Assembly: GCF_000332455.1 (NCBI RefSeq) | Contig: NZ_AOGY02000062.1 | Span: 5,001 to 69,000, forward strand | Source: Leptospira vanthielii serovar Holland str. Waz Holland = ATCC 700522 | GTDB taxonomy: Bacteria > Spirochaetota > Leptospiria > Leptospirales > Leptospiraceae | Length of the DNA stretch: 64,000 bases | Direction: 5' to 3' | Shown: positions 1-8,849 of the stretch, in pieces | Numbering within the stretch: the stretch's first letter is position 1 | Layout: every line of letters begins with the position of its first letter | Translations under genes and position numbers: made by a program | The notes under the pieces: model-generated | What the model was told of the DNA's origin: nothing | Database searches by the model: none | What the model saw: only the letters and a program-made list of their open reading frames with translations

Positions 1-425
1 TTTTCTGGAGCCAGTTGTTTTTTACCCGATCGTAAGTCTTGTAAATCTTTCTCGTCATTAATCTCTTTCTTTTTCCTCTTTACGTTGGGAGATTCTGCAT
101 CAATCTTCTCTTGCAGAGTCATAACAGGTGCTTCCCCAAAGGAATGATATACTACATTTACCTTTGGATATTCTACATAGGTATATTCTAAATTACGAAG
201 TTCAGAAAGTAAAACGGAAGGAATTCCTTTGACTAAATATTCTTTTGTGGGATCTGAATTGACTGCAACGAAAGAGAACAAACATAAATTACGAGAGGAT
301 TCATAAGTAACACTCCCTTTGTAACTTTGGTTCGGAAATTTATAATAATCATCAATGGAATATAATGGCAACACATTGCACAAAAGCCCAAGGATAATGA
401 ATAATGCTGAAATTTTATGTTTCAT
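1..425 (-). CDS. Exported protein of unknown function, N-terminal part (runs off window)
   Basis: I do not recognise the family. The reading frame starts with ATG at 425, overlaps the last 11 bases of the upstream permease gene and stays open to base 1, so about 141 N-terminal residues are visible and the C-terminus lies outside the window. The first 24 residues (MKHKISALFIILGLLCNVLP and a few more) form a signal peptide without an obvious lipobox. The mature part is hydrophilic and becomes rich in Lys and Glu near the cut. Its place as last visible gene of the EIIA-permease operon suggests co-expression. A periplasmic partner of the permeases is possible, but nothing in the sequence shows this. 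Confidence 0.6.
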   Translation of the reverse strand, partial: MKHKISALFIILGLLCNVLPLYSIDDYYKFPNQSYKGSVTYESSRNLCLFSFVAVNSDPTKEYLVKGIPSVLLSELRNLEYTYVEYPKVNVVYHSFGEAPVMTLQEKIDAESPNVKRKKKEINDEKDLQDLRSGKKQLAPE

Positions 426-1188
426 TCTTTTTCTGGTTAGATCCCAAAGAATACACCAAAGTTAAAATGGCAACTATCGGAAGCAAAACGGAAACAGGTG
501 TTTTGTCAAAATAATCTTTAGAAAATGAGATTTGTTCTCCAAGCCCAGGACCCGTGTCTCCAAGTGATGTTTGGATTCCTAAATAGGAAAACAAGGCAGT
601 TGTCATAACTACACCCGGTAATCCGGAAAAAAATAAAAAACCGAACATATCACGGAGGGCTGGTAGATAATGTAAAAGAATGAGCTGATACGGCTTAGCA
701 CCCATACAAAGGGAAGCGGATACATAAGAACTTTGTTTGATTTCACGAATCTTGGCTGAAAGTGTTTCGTAAGACAAAGCCCAATCAGAAACAAGAATAG
801 CAATAAAAATTGCAAAGGGATTGTTAGGTAACAGACTAATCACGACCAACGCAGACAATAAAGAAGGAATCGCAAGTGATACGGAAACAATACCCGAAAG
901 AATCCATTCAGATCTTTTAGGAAAGAAGATAGAAAAAGCAGACAAAATAAAAGATACGAAGATAGTCAAAATTCGAGCCGGCACCACAAGCACAATAGTA
1001 GACATAGATCCATAACAAAACAAGGCTAAGTTGTCTCTCCCCAAACGATCCGTTCCTGCAAAAAAACCAGGTGAAAGAATGGGCAAATTATTATTGATTA
1101 AGTCTACATTTGTAGGTGAGGACAAAATAAACGCACCAAAAAAGACCAATCCAAAAAATAAAAATCTAACAAGGGTATGGACTGCCAT
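415..1188 (-). CDS. ABC transporter permease, OppC/DppC-like
   Basis: This is an inner-membrane permease subunit of a peptide/nickel-type (Opp/Dpp) ABC importer. After an N-terminal membrane segment comes the typical OppC phrase GTDRLGRD. Several hydrophobic segments follow, then a cytoplasmic loop of EAA type (around SYVSASLCMGAKPYQLILL) that docks the ATPase. I take ATG at 1188 because GGTGGGG lies a few bases upstream, inside the end of the preceding gene; a start at 1233 would overlap that gene by 41 bases. At about 257 residues it is slightly short for the family. It pairs with the OppB-like subunit immediately upstream. No ATPase or binding-protein gene is visible in the window, so the substrate is unknown. 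Confidence 0.8.
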   Translation of the reverse strand: MAVHTLVRFLFFGLVFFGAFILSSPTNVDLINNNLPILSPGFFAGTDRLGRDNLALFCYGSMSTIVLVVPARILTIFVSFILSAFSIFFPKRSEWILSGIVSVSLAIPSLLSALVVISLLPNNPFAIFIAILVSDWALSYETLSAKIREIKQSSYVSASLCMGAKPYQLILLHYLPALRDMFGFLFFSGLPGVVMTTALFSYLGIQTSLGDTGPGLGEQISFSKDYFDKTPVSVLLPIVAILTLVYSLGSNQKKNET

Positions 1189-1192
1189 TTTT

Positions 1193-2071
1193 TTATACCC
1201 CACCTGAAAAAAATCTTTGCAGATAAAATCCAATACGATTTAAAACATAAAACAAAATTCCTGAATACATAAGGAGTGTTGCGAGTAACTTCGTATCCAT
1301 TGATTTAATGGAAAAGTATAAAGACTTTCCAATTCCAGGAAAAAAGAAAATCTCTTCTACGACCATTGCTCCCGACAACAAAGACCCAAAATCTAAAATC
1401 AAAAGGATGAGTGCAATCGGTAGAACTTTTAAGAAAATTTCTTTTCCAACAATATGGCTCCAAGGATAAGACCTTGTTTGTAATAACTGCACATACTTCG
1501 AATCTGCTTCTTTACGAATTTCTGGCAATAGATATAAGGACATTCTTGCGTAAATTCTTGAACCCAAACTAATTCCAGGCAAAATAACATAATATGTGTT
1601 ACCTGATTCATACCCGCCGGGAGGAAACCACTCCAGTCGATAAAAAAACACAAGTAACAGTAGTATGGCGACAATAAAAACAGGAGTGGATAGAATCAGA
1701 TGAGAACTAAACGAAACAATATCATAAAATAATCCAGATCGAAAGTATGTTGCCGCAAGAGAAAGTCCAAAAGCAAGGAAAGAACCAAATAAAATACTAA
1801 AGACTGCTAGGTGTAAGGTAGAAAGGAAACGAGTTCCGATATGTGAGTAAACAGTCTCCCCATTTTCCGTTTTGCCTCCTGATTCCAAAACCAAAGATTT
1901 CCAAAACTGGACATAGGAAGATAAAAAACTTTTTTCCTGACTTTGAATTTCTGTCATTCCCGCATCGGCATACAAATAGGATTTATCTTTTGTGTGGAAC
2001 TCTGAAACAAAACTACTGATACAAGATAACAGTAGTAGAAAATACAGAAAACGGAAACCTTCCGACTTCAC
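1193..2071 (-). CDS. ABC transporter permease, OppB/DppB-like
   Basis: This is the first permease subunit of a peptide/nickel-type ABC importer and partner of the OppC-like protein that follows 4 bases later. It has an N-terminal membrane anchor, a periplasmic stretch, then about five membrane segments with an EAA-type loop around residues EADSKYVQLLQTRSYPWS and a C-terminal GAMVVEEIFFFPGIGK block. That block is characteristic of OppB (VVE.iF..PGiG). I take GTG at 2071, 5 bases after the stop of the EIIA gene. A longer frame from TTG at 2170 would overlap EIIA by 95 bases and add a basic tail with no known role. Expression is probably coupled to the EIIA-like gene upstream. Confidence 0.78.
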   Translation of the reverse strand: MKSEGFRFLYFLLLLSCISSFVSEFHTKDKSYLYADAGMTEIQSQEKSFLSSYVQFWKSLVLESGGKTENGETVYSHIGTRFLSTLHLAVFSILFGSFLAFGLSLAATYFRSGLFYDIVSFSSHLILSTPVFIVAILLLLVFFYRLEWFPPGGYESGNTYYVILPGISLGSRIYARMSLYLLPEIRKEADSKYVQLLQTRSYPWSHIVGKEIFLKVLPIALILLILDFGSLLSGAMVVEEIFFFPGIGKSLYFSIKSMDTKLLATLLMYSGILFYVLNRIGFYLQRFFSGGV

Positions 2072-2075
2072 TGGA

Positions 2076-2537
2076 TTAACTTTTCGAAAGGAATGCCTTT
2101 TGGATTTCTTCGAAATTTTTGGCTTTGATGAGTTTTTCTCTTTCTTCAGGAATGTTGAGAGTTTTAGCAATCAATGCTAGTGTTTTGATATGGTCCTGAA
2201 ATTTATTTTTAGGAACAATGAGCATGATAAAAATTTGAACCAACCCATGATCAAGTGCATCAAAGTCGATCCCTTGTGGTGCAATGGCCATAGCACATTT
2301 CAACTCATTCACATAATGAACGGAACAATGCGGAATGGCAACTCCACTTCCGATGCCGGTAGACATTGACTTCTCTCGGTTCATTAGAGAGGAAACTGTT
2401 TCTTCTTCATGACTTGGATCTAACGATTGTGTGGTGACCATATGAGAGATCATTTTTCGAATGGCATCTTCTTTGGTAGATGCTTTGAAGTCGAAAATGA
2501 TATTTTTAGGGTCCAGAATCTCCAGAAGTTGATTCAT
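2076..2537 (-). CDS. ptsN: PTS EIIA domain protein, nitrogen-regulatory (PtsN) type
   Basis: This is a single EIIA domain of the fructose/mannitol-nitrogen family, 153 residues, the usual length for PtsN. The phosphorylatable histidine is in GIGSGVAIPH (His70), the family's signature. The central strands (ALDHGLVQIFIMLIVP) and C-terminal helices are intact. No EIIB or EIIC sugar domain is attached, so it is more likely a regulator than a sugar transporter; the phosphoryl donor would be an EI/HPr pair elsewhere. It sits 35 bases after the membrane protein gene and 5 bases before the OppB-like gene. It may therefore adjust the activity or expression of the importer; this is inference. Confidence 0.85.
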   Translation of the reverse strand: MNQLLEILDPKNIIFDFKASTKEDAIRKMISHMVTTQSLDPSHEEETVSSLMNREKSMSTGIGSGVAIPHCSVHYVNELKCAMAIAPQGIDFDALDHGLVQIFIMLIVPKNKFQDHIKTLALIAKTLNIPEEREKLIKAKNFEEIQKAFLSKS

Positions 2538-2572
2538 ATGGTATAACTTACTCCCACCTTTTCAAGATCGAC

Positions 2573-3463
2573 TTATTTTCCAAGAAAAACCCTGACGAAG
2601 ATGCCTTCTAAAAGAAAAAAAACAACCAATACCAAAACGGCGCTTATCCCCATTTTACCCACAAAAAAGGCTATGGGAAGTAAAATGACAAAACTAAGTA
2701 GGGAAACATAATACGATCCGTAAAAATTCCGTCCTGGACTTAGATGCAAAAAGAAAACAAGGGCTGAATAGGAAAGAATCCAGTTAAAACTTAACTGACC
2801 CGAACCAATCCCCCAACAAGAAAATAAAAGAAGCCATCCTAAGAAAAACCCGAGTAGAATCGTTCTTCGAAAAGAAACCCAGGCAATTCCCACTAAAACA
2901 TAAATGCCTAAACTATCAGCGAAAGATAAAAACGTAAGTCCATTTAAGGGAAGATTGGAGAACCAAGGTAAGGTCAAAGGCAAAAGAGATGACTCAAAAG
3001 AAATCCCCGTCCAAGAAATTAGTTCCACTGGAGTTCGAAAAGTATATCCAAGTAAGGAGAAAACACTGTCCCAAACGAGAACAAAGAGGAGAACCAAACT
3101 AAAAATAGGAACCCGTAAAGAATACTGTTGGCCTAGGAGGTAATGAACTACCATGGCAAAAAATAATGCTACCGGTAACAAAATTGGATGTAACCAGGTT
3201 GTTGGCAAAATCAAAAAAATAATCAGCAATTGTGAAAGTAACCCCAACCAATACGGCGACTGATTCGCACGAATACAAAAACCTAAATAGACAAGTGTGA
3301 GTATTGATGTAATAACGATTGGCAAAATAGGAATTGGAAAAACATGAGCAAGCGAGTATCCAAGAAAACCCATTAGAGTCAGAAAATAAAAAAAATCGGC
3401 AAATATCTCTGAAGATTTAACTCCCCAACTATTTTCAGACAGAATATAAAGGTTCTTTAACAT
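2573..3463 (-). CDS. Polytopic membrane protein, possibly RnfD/NqrB-like
   Basis: The 296-residue protein is almost entirely hydrophobic, with about eight to ten membrane segments. The order of segments and the stretch FADSLGIYVLVGIAWVSFRRTILLGFFLGW resemble the RnfD/NqrB ion-pumping subunits. FFLHLSPGRN stands where those have their 'TDP' segment. The usual FMN-attachment threonine motif is not evident, so the assignment rests largely on its position 13 bases downstream of an RnfC-like gene. It could also be an unrelated membrane protein. The start is ATG at 3463; the intergenic bases contain the small inverted repeat GTTGTTTAACAAC that includes the upstream stop codon. Confidence 0.5.
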   Translation of the reverse strand: MLKNLYILSENSWGVKSSEIFADFFYFLTLMGFLGYSLAHVFPIPILPIVITSILTLVYLGFCIRANQSPYWLGLLSQLLIIFLILPTTWLHPILLPVALFFAMVVHYLLGQQYSLRVPIFSLVLLFVLVWDSVFSLLGYTFRTPVELISWTGISFESSLLPLTLPWFSNLPLNGLTFLSFADSLGIYVLVGIAWVSFRRTILLGFFLGWLLLFSCWGIGSGQLSFNWILSYSALVFFLHLSPGRNFYGSYYVSLLSFVILLPIAFFVGKMGISAVLVLVVFFLLEGIFVRVFLGK

Positions 3464-3476
3464 AATTTAATGGTTG

Positions 3477-4634
3477 TTAAACAACAACTCCTTCGATTCG
3501 TTTCCGAATATCAATTCCTGAAGGGCAATACACAGTACATATCCCACAGGAGATACATTGACTCTTTTCAAATTCTTCTACTTTCCCTTTGATCAGTTGA
3601 ACAGGATTTGCATGGGTGGGACAGTAGTTATTACATTCCATACAATCGATACAACTGAATTCTTTTCTTGCTGCGGGAAGTTTTTCATATAAAGTAATAG
3701 AATAATGTTCGTAAATGTTAAAGTAACCAAGAGAGCCAACATCCATTGGTTTTACTTCTTCAAATACAGTTTCGAAAGAAGCAATTTTGTATCGTTTGTC
3801 TAAATTTGCTGGAATGAAAGCCAAAGCTTGGCCATTGGTTAAAAAGAACTGACGAGGTTCCAAATCCATTCTTCCTTTACGATCTACCAAAAACACTGCT
3901 AAATGTCTTTTCGTAAAAGGTTCGTTATAGTATAACTTACGTAAGATGTGGAATATCGTTTCTGCACCTAAAAAAAGAACTTCATGCCCAATTAATGACT
4001 TTCTAGTTTTTTCAACAGGCTCATGGAATTGTTTGTGCAGAAAAAATTCCGGGATTCCATTGGGATGTTTAAAATCCAAAGAAGTAACTTCAAAAAAGTT
4101 GGATACTTCTGCTTTCGGAAATATCGATTTCAGAAGTTCATAGAATGATAAATAAGCATCCTTCATATCGCGAAGGATCATTTCTTCAAAATTAAGATGT
4201 TGGTATCTACAAAACGGCGATAAAACAATTTTAAAAGAAGAATCTTTCCCAAATTTTTGAAAGTAATCTTTAAGCGGAATTTCCATCAAATCCAAAGAAT
4301 ACAATGCACCTTCGTCAAAGGACTCTAAAAGTGCAGGAAAATCATACTGACGAAAATGGTAAGGAGAAGTAGTCGACCAAGAACCATCTTGTTTGATTTG
4401 GAAGTATTTTTGGTCAGGTGTTAAACTAGCCACCCCATTGACGGGAGCAAGCACCTTCTTTCCGTTATGTGCAAGCATAACCTGACCATGAGTCACTCGA
4501 GTGGGATAGGAATCGGAAATGACGCTACCCGCAGGAACGGGGATCAGGAATTGACCCTGAATCGTCCGTTCTTTTTTGTTTTCAGTTTTATGAAATTTGC
4601 GAGCGAAGGCGCGAGGTAACCTAGGGAACAACAC
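3477..4634 (-). CDS. RnfC/NqrA-like protein with two [4Fe-4S] motifs
   Basis: The 385-residue protein has an N-terminal barrel-sandwich region of RnfC/NqrA type (roughly 25-80, including GQVMLAHNGKKVLAPVNGV). A divergent middle follows, then a C-terminal ferredoxin-like part with two complete CxxCxxCxxxCP motifs starting near Cys328 and Cys360. RnfC links NADH oxidation or ferredoxin reduction to a membrane ion pump. Here the glycine-rich NADH-binding loop (GxGGAxFPT) of true RnfC is not visible and the protein is shorter than typical RnfC. An electron carrier other than NADH is therefore likely. It probably acts at the membrane with the adjacent polytopic protein. Start is GTG at 4634, 12 bases after the preceding gene; no strong ribosome binding site. 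Confidence 0.7.
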   Translation of the reverse strand: MLFPRLPRAFARKFHKTENKKERTIQGQFLIPVPAGSVISDSYPTRVTHGQVMLAHNGKKVLAPVNGVASLTPDQKYFQIKQDGSWSTTSPYHFRQYDFPALLESFDEGALYSLDLMEIPLKDYFQKFGKDSSFKIVLSPFCRYQHLNFEEMILRDMKDAYLSFYELLKSIFPKAEVSNFFEVTSLDFKHPNGIPEFFLHKQFHEPVEKTRKSLIGHEVLFLGAETIFHILRKLYYNEPFTKRHLAVFLVDRKGRMDLEPRQFFLTNGQALAFIPANLDKRYKIASFETVFEEVKPMDVGSLGYFNIYEHYSITLYEKLPAARKEFSCIDCMECNNYCPTHANPVQLIKGKVEEFEKSQCISCGICTVYCPSGIDIRKRIEGVVV

Positions 4635-4646
4635 GCCAGTAATAAT

Positions 4647-4925
4647 TTAGACGGCTTTCACCATGTAGATTTCGTCTTTGATTGGGAGTTCTTTTTTCAA
4701 GTTTTTGATATAAGGCAGAATCTCTCCCATTTCTTCATAATACTCGCAGTTGGTTTGCATACGGCGAGCCACTGTAAAGTATTTATAAAGTTTTTCTTCA
4801 CCGGAACGTTTAGACCATTTCTTCTTGTTACATTTTACTCGAAGAATGTATTTATCTTGCTCCGATTCGTATTGGCGAACCACAACACAATGCAAACAGT
4901 TCGCGCAGTAGACTTTTTCACTCAT
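4647..4925 (-). CDS. Small cysteine-containing conserved protein
   Basis: I do not recognise a named family. The 92-residue protein is basic, has no signal peptide, and begins with a zinc-ribbon-like pair (CANCLHC, residues 8-14). Further cysteines at about 32 (VKC) and 60 (NCEYY) could complete a metal site. The start ATG at 4925 has AGGGG seven bases upstream. It ends 12 bases before the RnfC-like gene and is probably the first gene of that operon. A role in iron-sulfur loading or as a small redox partner would fit the neighbourhood, but that is a guess. Confidence 0.7.
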   Translation of the reverse strand: MSEKVYCANCLHCVVVRQYESEQDKYILRVKCNKKKWSKRSGEEKLYKYFTVARRMQTNCEYYEEMGEILPYIKNLKKELPIKDEIYMVKAV

Positions 4926-5002
4926 GGATGACCCCTGAACCTAGGTTGAATTTACAGCTTTTTGGAAGGAAAGGTTTCGTCAAGTAAGTACCATCGCTCT
5001 TC

Positions 5003-6565
5003 CTAAGCGACGGCACGAAGTTCCTTTTCTGCCTTGGTCGCTGGTTTGAATTTCCAAAACGACTCTGCAACAGAAAGGTAAGAGACATAGAAAAAACCGA
5101 TAGAATAAAGAACCATAAAACCGATCATGTATGGTTTTCCGACCATAAAAGAAAGGTAGATACAAAATACGCAATACACGCCCATAAAAAACTCGAGAAA
5201 AGCTCGGTAATCTACTGGAACCACGTATTTGATTTTGTCCTGCAAACTATCCCCTTCTTTCTCAATTCTGAGTTTTGGGGTGCGTTTGAAACCAGATTGG
5301 ATGCCAAAAACAGCTTCCATCCAAGCGTAAGTATTCATCACAGCAATACCCGTTCCAATCATTACGAGGATAGGAAGGTAAACCAATTTCGATTTCCAGT
5401 TTTTGTGGATTTCGCGTTGGGAGTAGGCGTAGAAAATGACAGGTCCCATGGATCCAATGGAAAGGACAGCGGCTGATCCGAAAAGAATTTCCATTGGGAG
5501 GTCATCCATCTTAAACCCAGCCCAAAATTCCATAAGTAGGAGTGGTGCCGTGAGTAAAATATTGATGATCATCAGTGGATGCACTGAATAATTAATGAGG
5601 TGGGTGATCGCTTCCCCTTTGATCTTCCAAGATTCCTTGGATTTCCAAATGCGAGGAATGAGTTTGACGGCAGTCTGGATGGAACCTTTGCACCAACGAA
5701 ACTGTTGGGCTTTATATGCGTTCATAGTAGCAGGAATTTCTGCCTTACAAACTACATCTTTAATATAACGGAATTTCCAACCTTTGAGTTCGGCTCGGTA
5801 AGAAAGGTCGAAGTCTTCGGTGAGAGTGTCATGTTCCCAACCACCAGCGTCTTCAATACAAGCCCGTCTCCAAATTCCCGCAGTACCATTGAAGTTCATC
5901 CAAAGACTAGCTCCATTTCTTGCGACCTGTTCGATCATAAAGTGACCGTCGATCCCAAAACTTTGGGCTTTCGTAAGAACATTGTATGTTTCGTTAATAT
6001 GGCCCCAACGTGTTTGCACCATTCCTATGGATTCGTCTTCAAAATATCCCATAGTTCTAAGTAGGAAGTCTGAGTCTGGAGTGAAGTCAGCATCAAAAAT
6101 AGCAATGTAATCGCCTTTTGCTTTTGCCATTCCTTCGTCTAGAGCACCGGCTTTGTGTCCTTTGCGATTGGTTCTATGAACGTGTTCGATCCAAATTCCT
6201 TTTTTCTTATACAAAGCAACAAGGCTCGCAACCTTTTCCACAGTTTCATCAGTGGAGTCGTCAAGTACTTGGATTTGGAGTTTTTTTGTTGGATATTCTA
6301 GGCTGCATGCAGATTCGATCAAACGATCGACAACATAAAATTCATTGAAGATGGGCAACTGAACGGTAACTGTAGGGAGGTTTTTGTCCTTTAAGGAAAG
6401 GAGTTTTGTTTCGTCCTCTGCGCAGTTTTGTTTGTATCTGCTATACAAAAAAACCATGAGGTAAGTGTGCAAACCGAAGTAGAACAGAACTAAAATGTCA
6501 AAGCCGTAAAGAACCAAAAAGGATATAGATAAAAACGTCAGCATAGTTATAGTCAAAATCGGCAC
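5003..6565 (-). CDS. Membrane glycosyltransferase family 2, cellulose/mannan synthase-like
   Basis: The 520-residue processive-type glycosyltransferase acts at the inner membrane. An N-terminal membrane hairpin is followed by the GT-A domain with the expected catalytic residues: Asp102-Asp103 (LDDSTD), the metal-binding DAD at 158-160, the catalytic base in TED at 249-251 and the QxxRW motif at 287-291. Three or four C-terminal membrane segments follow from about residue 310. This organisation matches CslA/glucomannan-synthase-like enzymes that move sugars from nucleotide donors to a polymer or lipid. No PilZ domain or dedicated partner gene is seen, so the product is unknown. Start is GTG at 6565; ATG at 6544 (seven codons later) is equally possible because neither has a clear ribosome binding site. 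Confidence 0.85.
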   Translation of the reverse strand: MPILTITMLTFLSISFLVLYGFDILVLFYFGLHTYLMVFLYSRYKQNCAEDETKLLSLKDKNLPTVTVQLPIFNEFYVVDRLIESACSLEYPTKKLQIQVLDDSTDETVEKVASLVALYKKKGIWIEHVHRTNRKGHKAGALDEGMAKAKGDYIAIFDADFTPDSDFLLRTMGYFEDESIGMVQTRWGHINETYNVLTKAQSFGIDGHFMIEQVARNGASLWMNFNGTAGIWRRACIEDAGGWEHDTLTEDFDLSYRAELKGWKFRYIKDVVCKAEIPATMNAYKAQQFRWCKGSIQTAVKLIPRIWKSKESWKIKGEAITHLINYSVHPLMIINILLTAPLLLMEFWAGFKMDDLPMEILFGSAAVLSIGSMGPVIFYAYSQREIHKNWKSKLVYLPILVMIGTGIAVMNTYAWMEAVFGIQSGFKRTPKLRIEKEGDSLQDKIKYVVPVDYRAFLEFFMGVYCVFCIYLSFMVGKPYMIGFMVLYSIGFFYVSYLSVAESFWKFKPATKAEKELRAVA

Positions 6566-6668
6566 AAGGGCTCATTTGGTCAAACATTTTGTGCACCGCC
6601 AAATAAAATAAGATTTTCTTTAGTTTGCGAATGTGGCCCATAAAACATCTTTGGTAGCTAATTCTATG

Positions 6669-8849
6669 GATTCTCAATGGAAACGTTTCTGGGAAACCGG
6701 CCTCTTCCCCTCACTGGAGTTTAGTCTTAGCCTTTCGATTGGTTATGTGCTCTCTCTATTTTTTTATGTAGCCGGATCCGAACTTGCTCTGATCGATCGC
6801 ACTGACACGGCTTATCCTGTATTACAGATACTTCTTGTTGTTTCGTTTTCTGTTGGATTCATTTACAGGAAATACAAACAAACGTTACCGATGGGTTTAG
6901 CGATTGCTCTTTTAGTTGCAGCGATCATTCAGATCTTTTGGTTTTTTAGGGCTAATTCTGCTGAGTTTCTGATCGATTATATTTTTTCCTTTGAATGGGT
7001 TTTACTCAGTGGGGTTTTGTCTGCATTTTCTGTGGGTATTTATGGCGGGTCTTTACGCGACTTCCGTTTCTTAAGTTTTGCCCTTGGTGTAACAGCATTT
7101 ACATTCTATTCTTTGTTTGAACCCAACCAAAACTATTCCATGAAAGTTTTGTTAGCTGTCCTTTATATATTTTTATCTTTATATTTCATTAGTACTTTTG
7201 TACAACGAAGTCCGTACTCCAGCAAGTTCTACAAAATAAGATCAAAAATCGGCAAACATCCGTTATTTGCACCGTTTTACAGATCTGCGTTATCACTACT
7301 CATCTCGTATTGTATTTTACATTTATATTTCCAACCTGGACCAAAAATACCGTTGATCCTCTCTGTATCGTTTTCGGTGATTTTTGGTAGAGTTTTGTCC
7401 TTACTTGGTGGTTTAAAAAAAGAAACCAAAGCAGTATTCTTAATTGGAAGAGTGACCCTACTATTTGCTTTTTTCTTTTTTATCTACCAAACTTATTGGA
7501 GTTCCTTCTTCATTGCACTCTGTATCATCACGGGATCCATTGTTGGTTTTTTCAAACCGAACAAAACTGCGTATAAGGAGTATATGTTTGTTGGTTTAGA
7601 AACCAGTATTTATCTAGGTCTTTCCTTTTTGTTATACTTTTGGAATTTACCAATGGGAATTAGAACCCTCTCAGCATTGTTATTTGTTCCAGTTTTAATG
7701 TATCCTTACTTAATACAAAAACACATTGTGCGCCTACCAAGAATTTTGATGTTAATTACGGCGGCCATCATTGTGTTGCTCTTTTTTTCGCCACCAACAA
7801 TACGAACAAACTCTCCCTTTTCAAAAAAAGAAATCTTCGACCCCATTCCTTTTGCGATTACAAACATATCATTCAACGAAGAGGAGTTTATATTTTATAA
7901 ATCTGTTTTGCCTTTTGAATCCAACCCGTTTTTACCAAAACATTCAGAAATCAAAGGGAAAACTGTTGTATTGGGACTTAGTTCCAACCAATCACAAATC
8001 ATATCTTACATAGAAAGACTAAGCCAAGAACAACATCCATTTTTTATCCTTACAACTAGAAACAAATCCAATCAGTTCCATCACATCAATGCACTATCTC
8101 TTTTGAATAGGAAGTCTTATTGGAATTTCGATATTTATTATCCTAGTTATCTGGAATCAAAAATTGGATTTGCCACAACGCTTCCGGCAGATTGGAAACT
8201 TAAATACTTTGCAGAGAAATTAGACAATGCTACAACCTTGGAAGTAGTTGCTGTACTCGATTCCATTTTAAAATATTCATCTGGTGATTTACGAAAAGAC
8301 GCTTTAGAAATCAAACATTTGTATTATGAGTCATTTGCTGAATATGCAAGATTTTATCATAACATTGGACAGAATAAACTAGCGTTAGATGCCATTGCCG
8401 TCGCAAGAAAATTTGAACAACCAAAACCAGATTTACTGCGCATTGCCTTTAACAGTTTAAAATTCACAACTCCTGAAGCCGAATACATTCCCATCCTTGA
8501 AGATCTGAGTTCCGATGTCGAATTTCAAGAATTTGCATGGAACTCATTGATTTCGATGTTTGAATCTTTGAGAGATTGGAACCGTGCTCTTACAACCATG
8601 AGCGCACTGGAAAAATTTTATAGATCCCGAAACCAAATTGAACAGGCCAACGAACTAGAGTTAGCTCGCGTTCGACTGTTCATTAACCAAGAGAACTGGA
8701 AAGAAGTAGAGCCGCTCATTGCAGCAAGGATAAGAGAAAATCCAGATTCGGTGATTTGGGAAAGACTAAAAAACGAAGTTATAGAAAAAAAAGATTCACT
8801 TCGTAGGTTGAGCATTCGACCTGATGTGAGAGAGGCAAGAATTCAATGA
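6669..8849 (+). CDS. Large membrane protein with C-terminal TPR-like helices
   Basis: I do not recognise a named family. The roughly 726-residue protein has about a dozen membrane segments in its first 390 residues. A soluble region follows, whose last 250 residues are helix-rich and TPR-like (QNKLALDAIAVARKF, WNRALTTMSALEKFYR). I prefer ATG at 6669, which has GGTAG eight bases upstream, over GTG at 6633, which has no ribosome binding site. The stop overlaps the start of the MotA-family gene in an ATGA, so translation of the two is coupled. It may form a complex with the MotA-like channel or recruit proteins to it; this is inference from coupling only. Confidence 0.75.
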   Translation, partial: DSQWKRFWETGLFPSLEFSLSLSIGYVLSLFFYVAGSELALIDRTDTAYPVLQILLVVSFSVGFIYRKYKQTLPMGLAIALLVAAIIQIFWFFRANSAEFLIDYIFSFEWVLLSGVLSAFSVGIYGGSLRDFRFLSFALGVTAFTFYSLFEPNQNYSMKVLLAVLYIFLSLYFISTFVQRSPYSSKFYKIRSKIGKHPLFAPFYRSALSLLISYCILHLYFQPGPKIPLILSVSFSVIFGRVLSLLGGLKKETKAVFLIGRVTLLFAFFFFIYQTYWSSFFIALCIITGSIVGFFKPNKTAYKEYMFVGLETSIYLGLSFLLYFWNLPMGIRTLSALLFVPVLMYPYLIQKHIVRLPRILMLITAAIIVLLFFSPPTIRTNSPFSKKEIFDPIPFAITNISFNEEEFIFYKSVLPFESNPFLPKHSEIKGKTVVLGLSSNQSQIISYIERLSQEQHPFFILTTRNKSNQFHHINALSLLNRKSYWNFDIYYPSYLESKIGFATTLPADWKLKYFAEKLDNATTLEVVAVLDSILKYSSGDLRKDALEIKHLYYESFAEYARFYHNIGQNKLALDAIAVARKFEQPKPDLLRIAFNSLKFTTPEAEYIPILEDLSSDVEFQEFAWNSLISMFESLRDWNRALTTMSALEKFYRSRNQIEQANELELARVRLFINQENWKEVEPLIAARIRENPDSVIWERLKNEVIEKKDSLRRLSIRPDVREARIQ

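Noticed and set aside
5600..6064. 154-codon plus-strand frame
   Set aside because: Fully antisense to the catalytic domain of the glycosyltransferase; no start signal and no protein-like pattern.
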